Source: Verrucomicrobiota bacterium (GTDB taxonomy: Bacteria > Verrucomicrobiota > Verrucomicrobiia > Opitutales > Opitutaceae). Taken from it: DNA of 58,374 nucleotides. Positions within the stretch are counted from its first letter, which is position 1. The number at the start of each line of letters is the position of its first letter. The stretch lies in NCBI GenBank assembly GCA_014584295.1, contig JACTNC010000030.1:1-58374 (forward strand), given 5' to 3'. Below the pieces are notes generated by a model. The model searched no databases, was not told the origin of the DNA, and saw only the letters and a program-made list of their open reading frames with translations. The position numbers were made by a program, and so were the translations under genes. This document shows positions 45,365 to 52,986 of the stretch, piece after piece.

Positions 45365-48300
45365 ATGGTTCGCTCAATGACCCTCTTTTCCCCGACCTTC
45401 CGTCGCACTGTCTGTCATGCCTTGTTTCTTGCTGGCTTGGTGAATTCTTCCTCCAGCGCTGAACCGAAGGGGAATGCCGGGCTCGCGCTGGTGAAGTGGT
45501 CGGGGCAATTGAATGTTCCGGATCCGGTGGCATGCAGTGTGGATCCGCAGGGGAGGGTATATGTCACATCGACAACGCGTCGCAAGGCCGCCGACCTTGA
45601 TATTCGTGAACACCTGATGTGGGTGCCAGACGACCTCGCTTTCACCAGTGTGGACGACAAGAGCGCCTTTCTGAAAAGGGAGCTTGCTCCCGGGAAGCTC
45701 CGGGTGCCGCGGGGAATGCTGAAGGATCACAATGGCGACGGTTCCATTGACTGGCATGACCTGACTGCCCTGAAGGAGAGGATCTATCAGTTGCGCGACA
45801 CAGATGGGGACGGCGTCGCCGACAAGATGACCGTGTTTGCGGAAGGCTTCAACAGCGAGGTCAATGGTATCGCGGCCGGCGTGCTCTGGCATGATGGCTG
45901 GGTGTATGTCACGGTGGCGCCCGAACTCTGGAGGCTGAAGGATACGGACGACGATGGCGTTGCAGACGTGCGCGAACTTCTGGTGCGCGGCATGAGCCTG
46001 CATTTCGGATATGCGGGACACGACATGCACGGGTTGATGGTCGGCCCGGATGGCCGGATCTATTGGAGCAATGGCGACAAGGGCGTGAATGTGACGTCAA
46101 GGGAGGGGCGGCACTTCTATTTTCCGAACGAAGGAAGCGTCTTTCGCATCGAGCCCGATGGCAGTGGTTTCGAGATCTATGCGCATGGTCTGCGCAACGT
46201 GCAGGAGCCCGCATTTGATGATTTTGGCGACCTGTTTGGTGTCGACAATGACGCTGATATGAAAGGCGAGCGCGAGCGTTTTATCCAGATACTCGAGGGC
46301 TCCGACAGCGGCTGGCGGTGCAACTATCAGTACATGATGGAGGCGAGTCCGTGGATGAAGGAAAGCCTCTGGAAACCGGCGTTCGATGGGCAAAGCGCCC
46401 ATCACCTTCCGCCTCTATCCAACTATTCAGACGGCCCCGCCGGATTTCGGCACGATCCCGGCACTGCGCTCTCAAACGCCCAGCGCGGCATGTTCCTGCT
46501 CAATGAATTTCCATCCGGAAAAATGCGCGGGTTCAGGGTTGTGGGCGAGGGTGACACCTACCGGATGGTGGATGCGCAGGTACTCCACGAGGGCGTGATG
46601 GGCATCGGCATGACCTGGCATCCGGATGGTTCGCTCATGATGGTCGACTGGATCGGCGGTTACCCGCTCGATGGATTGGGGGCGGTTTGGAAGGTCGATG
46701 CCGCTTCGGGTATCGATGCGGCGGAGCGTCGCGAGACACAGAAATTGATTGCGGCCGGATTCAATGCGCGTTCCGTGACGGAACTGCGCGCATTGCTGGG
46801 TCACCGCGACCAGCGGGTGCGCCAGGGGGCGCAATTTGCGCTTGTTTCAAAAAACGAGGGTGGGGAGTTGCTGGCCGCTGCGCGGGATGCCCACGGAAGC
46901 CTTCTCAATCGCATCCATGGCATCTGGGGCTGGGGTCAGTTGCTGAGGAGGAAAGGAGTTGCTGCCGCGGACATTCTCCCGCTCTTGGGCGATCCTGATT
47001 CCGAAATTCGCAGACAGGTCATTCGCGTCCTGGGGGATACACCGCAGTCGGCAGAGGCAATTCGGGCGGTGATTCCGAGCCTTGATGACGAATCCCCGCG
47101 GGTGCGTGTGGAGGCCGCCATTGCCCTTGCCAAGCGGCAGGTTTCGAAAGCAGTCAGCGCACTGTGGCGTTTTGCCGAAGCGGCGGGCACCGAACCGGTC
47201 AGTCGCCATGCGGCCGTGTTTGCGCTTGCGGAATGCGCGAGCCCGGACGAATTGGCCGCGCAAAAGACTGCTGCATCCGCAGCGAAGCGAATGGCGGCCG
47301 TGCTGGCATTGCGAAGGCTTGGGTCGCCACGTATCGAGGAGTTTCTTTCTGATACCGATGCGCGGGTCGTGGCCGAGGCTGTCCGGGGCATTCATGACGA
47401 TCGCGGCATTCCTGGCGCACTCCCCGCGCTCGCGGCGCTGCTCGACACGAAACCTGTGGACGAGGCTGTGGCGAGGCGGACGATCAACGCAAACCTGCGG
47501 CTCGGCACGGAGGATGCTGCTGATCGCCTCCTGGCTTACTCTCTCAATGACTCTGTATCATCGGATTTTCGTGCCGAAGCGCTCAATGCCCTGTGCATTT
47601 GGCTGAATCCACCGAGCCTTGATCTGGTGGACGGTTGTGCCCGGACCTTCCACACGGGGCCGATCGCGGACCTGTTGTCCAAGCGCCTGGGTGATCTTCT
47701 CGCGATTCGACAACCGGCTTTGAAGTCGCTGGCAATCCGTATCATGATCGCGCATTCGCTGAAGGCGAGTCCCGACCAGATCGCCGCAATCGTGATGGAT
47801 GACGGTGCTGCCGCCGATCAGCGCGCACTTGCGCTCAAGCTCCTTGGGAAGAACCTGCTCGAACCCGGGATTGGAGCAAAGATCATGACCGTTGCGTTGG
47901 GGAAAAAATCTCCAGCCGCCCTGCATATGGCCGCCATGGAGGCGTTGCTTGCAGGCCAGCCGCAGCGACTTGGCGACGAGGCGAGAATTGTTTTGAAGAC
48001 ACGGAGCGACGTGGAGAAGCAGCACGTTATCGGATTGCTCGCCCGCAGTCGTAGCGGGGCGGCGGATGCCCTTCTCGAGGATATCGGGAGAGAACTGGTT
48101 GCCGGGAGATGCGAACCCGCGCTGAAGCTTGATGTGATTGAAGCGCTGAAGGCCAGGGCGGAAGCAGGGAACAAGTTCGGGAAGCTGGTTGAGGCCTACG
48201 AGGCTTCCGATTCGGCAAGGACACACTCCGAATTGTTGCGTGGTGGCGACCGCCAGGCGGGCGAAATCATTGTGTCGACCCACCTGAATGCGAACTGCCT

Positions 48301-48712
48301 GGCGTGCCACTCGCTCACCAACAATGGCGGGAGCGAGGTGGGTCCGAATCTCCGTACGATCGGCTCTCAGCGTCGGCCTGAGGAACTGCTGGAGTCACTG
48401 TTGGCACCGTCAGCGAAGATTGCCACGGGATTCGGACTCGTGACGGTGGCATTGCGTGACGGAAGCACCGTGAGCGGCACGCTCGCAAAGGAGGATGCGA
48501 CCATGGTCTCGGTGCGTCAGTTCGACGGGAAGTACCAGCACATCGCACGAGCTGACATCAAGGACCAGAGCCAACCGCTTTCCATCATGCCGCCCATGCA
48601 GGGGATTCTTCAGCCCCGCGAGATCCGCGATGTCGTCGCCTACCTATCATCGCTGAAATCTGGACGCCGTTCCCGTGCAACCGAGGATGAGGATGGGCGC
48701 ACGGAGAATTAG
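45365..48712 (+). CDS. PVC-type haem-binding CxxCH protein with propeller and HEAT repeats
   Basis: This protein is about 1115 aa. A signal peptide (TVCHALFLAGLVNSSSSAE) is followed by a glucose/sorbosone-dehydrogenase-like propeller (about 40-430). Asp-rich EF-hand-like insertions are DHNGDGSIDWHD, DTDGDGVADK and DTDDDGVADV, and HEAT-type repeats span about 450-900. The C-terminal cytochrome c domain has CLACHS (about 979-984) and the PVC-type tail LLESLLAPSAKIATGFG. It would act outside the cytoplasm as a haem-linked sugar or polyol dehydrogenase; activity in this family is largely inferred. The start may also be ATG 45377; an upstream ATG at 45290 would precede the signal peptide. Confidence 0.9.
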   Translation: MVRSMTLFSPTFRRTVCHALFLAGLVNSSSSAEPKGNAGLALVKWSGQLNVPDPVACSVDPQGRVYVTSTTRRKAADLDIREHLMWVPDDLAFTSVDDKSAFLKRELAPGKLRVPRGMLKDHNGDGSIDWHDLTALKERIYQLRDTDGDGVADKMTVFAEGFNSEVNGIAAGVLWHDGWVYVTVAPELWRLKDTDDDGVADVRELLVRGMSLHFGYAGHDMHGLMVGPDGRIYWSNGDKGVNVTSREGRHFYFPNEGSVFRIEPDGSGFEIYAHGLRNVQEPAFDDFGDLFGVDNDADMKGERERFIQILEGSDSGWRCNYQYMMEASPWMKESLWKPAFDGQSAHHLPPLSNYSDGPAGFRHDPGTALSNAQRGMFLLNEFPSGKMRGFRVVGEGDTYRMVDAQVLHEGVMGIGMTWHPDGSLMMVDWIGGYPLDGLGAVWKVDAASGIDAAERRETQKLIAAGFNARSVTELRALLGHRDQRVRQGAQFALVSKNEGGELLAAARDAHGSLLNRIHGIWGWGQLLRRKGVAAADILPLLGDPDSEIRRQVIRVLGDTPQSAEAIRAVIPSLDDESPRVRVEAAIALAKRQVSKAVSALWRFAEAAGTEPVSRHAAVFALAECASPDELAAQKTAASAAKRMAAVLALRRLGSPRIEEFLSDTDARVVAEAVRGIHDDRGIPGALPALAALLDTKPVDEAVARRTINANLRLGTEDAADRLLAYSLNDSVSSDFRAEALNALCIWLNPPSLDLVDGCARTFHTGPIADLLSKRLGDLLAIRQPALKSLAIRIMIAHSLKASPDQIAAIVMDDGAAADQRALALKLLGKNLLEPGIGAKIMTVALGKKSPAALHMAAMEALLAGQPQRLGDEARIVLKTRSDVEKQHVIGLLARSRSGAADALLEDIGRELVAGRCEPALKLDVIEALKARAEAGNKFGKLVEAYEASDSARTHSELLRGGDRQAGEIIVSTHLNANCLACHSLTNNGGSEVGPNLRTIGSQRRPEELLESLLAPSAKIATGFGLVTVALRDGSTVSGTLAKEDATMVSVRQFDGKYQHIARADIKDQSQPLSIMPPMQGILQPREIRDVVAYLSSLKSGRRSRATEDEDGRTEN

Positions 48713-48801
48713 GATTCTCCGGGCCGAGCCAATCCGTCGCCGATATTTGAGTGTAGATCTGCTGGAGGGGCACGCTTCGTCGTGTCCGGTTTGAAAGCTA
48801 G

Positions 48802-48885
48802 CGGGACTTTCCAAGTCCCGAGGATCGAAATTCGTTTTGGAGTCATCTGGTTTGTTGGAGTCGAGATTGGGAGCTGGAAGCTCCC
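48802..48885. repeat. paired REP-like hairpins in intergenic region
   Basis: The first hairpin (48802-48820) has an 8-bp stem, CGGGACTT/AAGTCCCG, around TCC. The second (48869-48885) has a 7-bp stem, GGGAGCT/AGCTCCC, around GGA. Both stems are perfect and the loops are 3 nt. They lie in the 329-bp gap 48713-49041 between convergent genes, where I see no gene. Confidence 0.65.
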
Positions 48886-49041
48886 GCCACCCTTCGATCC
48901 CTGGTCGCGACGAAGCATGCCCCTGCAGGTGGGGGTGATCCGCAGATGTCGGGTGATTGGCTCGACTTGGCGAATGCGCAGTCTTGCGTCGACAATGGGC
49001 GGCACTCAACCGGAGAAATGTACGGGATCGATGCCGCTTCG

Positions 49042-51477
49042 CTACGTGCTTTCTGACTCCAGCCATGCGGTGAGGTCCTCGTCGGTGAGGATGTTGCTGC
49101 CGAACTGGTAGTCGGTCGCGAGCAGGGATGCGTAGCCTTGTTCGCCGAATCGTCGGCAGTGGAGCAGGACGCTGGCGCGCTGACCAGGCCCTCGTACCAA
49201 GCGGCCCAGAGCCTGGTTCACCTTTTGCATGCCGGGAACCTGATAGACTTTTCGAAATGCGGCGTCCTGGCCCTCGGATTGCAGGATGTTCATGCGCGCG
49301 CGTTGCACCGCGTTGACCTCCGGAAGCGCGGGTCCGACGACCATGGCGTGCGTCACGCGGCCGCCGAGCAGGTCGACGCTCTCCGCGAAGCTGGAACCCA
49401 GCACAAGAAAGAGGGCGTCCGATAGCAGGAGGGATTCCTCGATCCATGCGGCCTGTTCAGCCAGATCCTGCCCACGCGGCTGCAGGGCAACGCGGATTGT
49501 TCTGCCTGGGCGGCTGAGCAGTTCGGAAATCGACTCTGCATAGCGGTAGCTCGGGAAGAAGACGACGATTGCTGAACGCGCAGCGGCCCGTAGTGACTCC
49601 ACGGTCGAGGCGGTCACCTGTGAGAATGCGGCGCGCTTCCGGTAGCTCGTATCCACACGTAGGTCGTACGCGATGCGATAGGCACCCTCTCTCCAGGGGG
49701 TGTGTGCGACGATATGACCGACACCGGATGTGGCGGAGACGAACGGTCTTGCTCCGGGACTGTCCAACAAACGATCTTCATTCATTCCAATGGCGGCTTT
49801 GAACGCATCCATGGGACCGATTGTGGCGCTGGAGAGGAGGACTGCACCGAAGGTCCGAAGGATTTCCCCCGTCATGGATGCGGCATCGATACACGTGAAT
49901 CGAAGCTCACCGGGCGCCGGGCTCCAGATCAGTTTGGGAAAGGTGGCCTCGGTCAGCCAGGCGTGGAGTTCCAGGATTTCCCAGAGTCGCTCGCTGGACG
50001 CCAAACCCAGAGCGGCGTGATCTACATAGCCGTTGGCAACCTGTTCTGCCAAGCGCCGGACGATGTCCCTGAGATCATCCTCCGTCGAGGGGTCGACCTC
50101 ATCGCACACGGGCAGGCTGGACAGCAGGTCGGTCCATGCAGTCCATGCGCGGCGGAGTTGAGTGCCTGCGTCGGCATTCTCAAGGTCGGCGAGCGTGACC
50201 TGGGCTTGATCCGCATGAACGGAATGCGAATGGGCATCGGCTGCACGGGCTGGCAGGTTGTGGGCCTCGTCTATGATCAGCAGGGTGCGAGCGGGATCGA
50301 ATCCCGGCTGCTCGAAAAAGAGGCCGCGGTTTCGTGGGGCGAACACGTAATTGTAGTCGCCCACCCAGACCTCGTTGAAGGCGAGCGCAGCTCGAGTGAT
50401 CTCATAGGGACAGATGAACGCCTCGCGACCTGCGGAACGCAGGGTATCCAGGTCGCGTGGATGGTCTTCCAGCAGGTAGAAACGTGAGAGACCGCTGCGA
50501 TCCCAGCGGTCTACCGCTCCGGCGAGGAAACCGCAGGCCTCGCTCACACAGTGGAAGGTGGCGTTGATGCAATGCTCGGACTTGGCGCGGACCTGCCACA
50601 CGGCCAGGGAAGTGGTCTCACCGTTTGGTGCTCCCTGGCTGGCGCCGACGTCGGCGCTGGCGGCTGTCATGTCCTTCAGCGTCTTGATGACCTGAAGCTG
50701 TCCGGTCGATTTTCCGGTCAGGTAGATCACGCGCGAAAATCTTCCCTGCTTGAGCCGATCAAGCGCGCATTCGAGGAGAATCCCCGTCTTTCCAAACCCA
50801 GTGGGCGCCTCGAAGGCAACGACAGTGTGTGCCGCGAGCGCCGAATCGAGTTCCGCCCGCGTCGACTCCTGGCCGGGCCTCAGGGTTCGAAACGCCGGAC
50901 GGAGACGCAGGTGTTTCAGACGTTCGCGGGTCCGCCAGTGCTGATCGAGAAAGGCGACGAGTCCCTCAAGCCGAGCGGCGAAAAGCGATTCGTCGCTCCG
51001 TCCGACCGTTATGATCTGCGTGGCGCCCGAGCCGATTTCGACAAAGAGCAACTGGCCTGTGACGTCTGTATCAGGGTTTTCAATACGTGCGAGCGAGAGG
51101 TACGTGGCGAGTTGGACAAAGTAGTCGGGGTAGAGGGCGTGGAGGCTCGCCTCGTCGGCCGGCAGGGGCGAGGTGATCGTCTTGATCTCGCGAAGGATGC
51201 GGGGTGTTGATCCGGAGGGAGGAAACACCTGATCGATACGTCCGCTCAGGGTGATGACCCATCCGCGATGGGCGATCCTGCCCTCTATCGCGACCTCGGG
51301 TTGCATCGTCGGATGAGTGACGGAGGTTTGTGCATGCAGGCGCTGGTGCCAGTCGGTTCCGATCCGGGCGCGCCAGATCCCCTGGGGCCCGCTCGACGGT
51401 TCGCGTGGGCCGATCTTGAATTCCGAAAACTCGCCCACGCTGAGAGCGGCGGTGCGATGATCGAGATCGAAATCCAT
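49042..51477 (-). CDS. RecB-type nuclease fused to XPD/DinG-type Fe-S helicase
   Basis: This protein is 811 aa. Residues about 35-180 carry a full RecB/Cas4-like PD-(D/E)XK nuclease set: His44 (GTDWHQRLH), Asp82 (SGRIDQVF), Glu97-x-Lys99 (REIKT) and Gln122-x3-Tyr126 (QLATY). The helicase begins with Walker A EAPTGFGKT (223-231). Four cysteines (303, 310, 315, 356) lie where XPD/DinG enzymes hold a 4Fe-4S cluster, and DEAH is at 403-406. Later motifs include AVLLSSATIG and LGRLVRGPGQRASVLL near 760. The protein is likely a 5'-3' helicase that also cuts DNA. The RecO-like and DUF502 genes lie just upstream on the same strand (24 and 14 nt gaps), pointing to a repair role. Confidence 0.88.
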   Translation of the reverse strand: MDFDLDHRTAALSVGEFSEFKIGPREPSSGPQGIWRARIGTDWHQRLHAQTSVTHPTMQPEVAIEGRIAHRGWVITLSGRIDQVFPPSGSTPRILREIKTITSPLPADEASLHALYPDYFVQLATYLSLARIENPDTDVTGQLLFVEIGSGATQIITVGRSDESLFAARLEGLVAFLDQHWRTRERLKHLRLRPAFRTLRPGQESTRAELDSALAAHTVVAFEAPTGFGKTGILLECALDRLKQGRFSRVIYLTGKSTGQLQVIKTLKDMTAASADVGASQGAPNGETTSLAVWQVRAKSEHCINATFHCVSEACGFLAGAVDRWDRSGLSRFYLLEDHPRDLDTLRSAGREAFICPYEITRAALAFNEVWVGDYNYVFAPRNRGLFFEQPGFDPARTLLIIDEAHNLPARAADAHSHSVHADQAQVTLADLENADAGTQLRRAWTAWTDLLSSLPVCDEVDPSTEDDLRDIVRRLAEQVANGYVDHAALGLASSERLWEILELHAWLTEATFPKLIWSPAPGELRFTCIDAASMTGEILRTFGAVLLSSATIGPMDAFKAAIGMNEDRLLDSPGARPFVSATSGVGHIVAHTPWREGAYRIAYDLRVDTSYRKRAAFSQVTASTVESLRAAARSAIVVFFPSYRYAESISELLSRPGRTIRVALQPRGQDLAEQAAWIEESLLLSDALFLVLGSSFAESVDLLGGRVTHAMVVGPALPEVNAVQRARMNILQSEGQDAAFRKVYQVPGMQKVNQALGRLVRGPGQRASVLLHCRRFGEQGYASLLATDYQFGSNILTDEDLTAWLESEST

Positions 51478-51501
51478 TGAGCAAAGGGTGCGGAATCGGA
51501 T

Positions 51502-52128
51502 CTAGTCGACCAGCACCTCCGTGTGGTCACGGAGAAAGTTGTTCAGGCGACCCTGGAGTTCGGGAAGAGCGGGATGATTTCCGGCATCGGCGGCAAGGTC
51601 GGCGAGAGGGGACTTCAGGAGCGAAACAGCGTGCTCGCGAAGCGCTTGGGGAAGTGAAGGCAACCACTGTTGTTTCAAGGGGTAACCCTCATCGCGTGCG
51701 AAACAGTAGAGACTCTTGAAGAAGACGATATCCGGAGACGCAGCGGTGGCGAATGCTGCAAAGCTGGTGCGCAGGAGCGCATACAATTTTGCACGACTGT
51801 CGTGAGCAACCTGGTTGCGACAGACGAGTGCGGCGAAGGCGGATGCGAGCCGGAGTGAGTCGTAGCTCCTGCCGATTGCGGCGTATCGGGTCAGCAGGCG
51901 CACTTCGCGGACAAACCAACTCGGCCCCTGATTGCGGTTTTCGAGCTGCAGGGACACCTCGTCGAAGAGATCAATTGCCGGCTGTGTGGCTGCGGATTTC
52001 CGCGAAACGCGTTTCAGGACGGTGAGATGACCCTGCTCGGCCGAGAATACGACGAAGGTCTGAAATGTTTCCGCCGGGGGTTTCTTGAACAGAACCCAGG
52101 CATCGGTTGCCAGGGACGGGGTGGACAC
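51502..52128 (-). CDS. RecO-like DNA repair protein
   Basis: This 208-aa protein has an N-terminal OB-fold-like segment (AWVLFKKPPAETFQTFVVFS) followed by an all-helical region ending FKSLYCFARDEGYPLKQQWL, the layout of RecO, which loads RecA through RecF-O-R. It is slightly short for RecO and I see no zinc-binding cysteine set, so the symbol is left blank. The start is a GTG at 52128. It lies 14 nt after the DUF502 stop and 24 nt before the nuclease-helicase gene, suggesting one transcript. Confidence 0.6.
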   Translation of the reverse strand: MSTPSLATDAWVLFKKPPAETFQTFVVFSAEQGHLTVLKRVSRKSAATQPAIDLFDEVSLQLENRNQGPSWFVREVRLLTRYAAIGRSYDSLRLASAFAALVCRNQVAHDSRAKLYALLRTSFAAFATAASPDIVFFKSLYCFARDEGYPLKQQWLPSLPQALREHAVSLLKSPLADLAADAGNHPALPELQGRLNNFLRDHTEVLVD

Positions 52129-52142
52129 GGGATGCGGACGGA

Positions 52143-52838
52143 TCAGGGCGTCAGCGATGGCTGCCGCTGGCCAGGGGTGTCGCTCTTTTCAAGAGGTTCT
52201 GTCCAGGGTGGAGCCACGGCTCCGCCGGAAATGATGAGCTTCATGCCGTCACCGACACTCATGTCCAGCTCCACGATCCGTTGCCTTGGAACCATGATGA
52301 GAAACCCGCTGGTCGGGTTCGGGGTGGTGGGAACAAAAACCGACCAGCACTCCTCGGGCAATTTCGCCTGGGTTTCACCGCGGGCGCGATCCGTGAGAAA
52401 GCCGATTGTCCAAGCTCCTTCGCGCGGAAATTCCACCATGACCACCTTGCTGAAGATGTTCCGATTCTGGGCGCTGAAAGTGCCCACGATCTGTTTGACC
52501 GTGTTGTAAACCGTGTTCACTCCCGGGATCGACAGCACGGCGCGTTCTGCGAGATGTCCGAAATAACGGCCGATAAAATATCGGGAAATATGTCCGAGCA
52601 ATGTGACGACACTCACCACCAGGACCGTGGCGAGGATGTTCCAGAGAATCTCAAGACTCGGATGCTCTCGCAGGTGCTCGGGAAGGTAGAAGAAAAACAA
52701 GGGGCGGAAGCGCCCGCCGACCGCCTCGACCAGCCAGGAAAACACGGCCCAAGTCACTGCCAGCGGGGCGAGCAGCACGAGTCCCGTGAGAAACGCATTG
52801 CGCAGGGAGGCAAGACGTGAAATCGGAGCTGAAGGCAT
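52143..52838 (-). CDS. DUF502 membrane protein
   Basis: This 231-aa protein has a first membrane helix NAFLTGLVLLAPLAVTWAVF (about 14-33) and a second at about 73-95 (LATVLVVSVVTLLGHI). The conserved IPGVNTVYNTVKQI segment and the soluble strand-rich tail with VVMVEFPREGAWTIGFLT and VFVPTTPNPTSGFL are the DUF502 signature. The function is unknown. It is the first gene of the group running into RecO-like and nuclease-helicase, and faces uvrA across 148 nt. Confidence 0.88.
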   Translation of the reverse strand: MPSAPISRLASLRNAFLTGLVLLAPLAVTWAVFSWLVEAVGGRFRPLFFFYLPEHLREHPSLEILWNILATVLVVSVVTLLGHISRYFIGRYFGHLAERAVLSIPGVNTVYNTVKQIVGTFSAQNRNIFSKVVMVEFPREGAWTIGFLTDRARGETQAKLPEECWSVFVPTTPNPTSGFLIMVPRQRIVELDMSVGDGMKLIISGGAVAPPWTEPLEKSDTPGQRQPSLTP

Positions 52839-52986
52839 GGAAGGACTGCAATTTCATCCCATATGACGCTTGATGCAATCGCCAACGGAGCATACGCGGA
52901 AAGTCGTCGCAGTTGATTGGCACCCCGGGGCTTCGAGACATTCCCATTTGCATATCGACGGGAAGCGATAAGTTGCGGATTTCACC

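Noticed and set aside
48709..49005. 98-codon minus frame in the gap after the CxxCH protein gene
   Set aside because: It runs through the two palindromic hairpins and shows no domain; repeat DNA explains it better.
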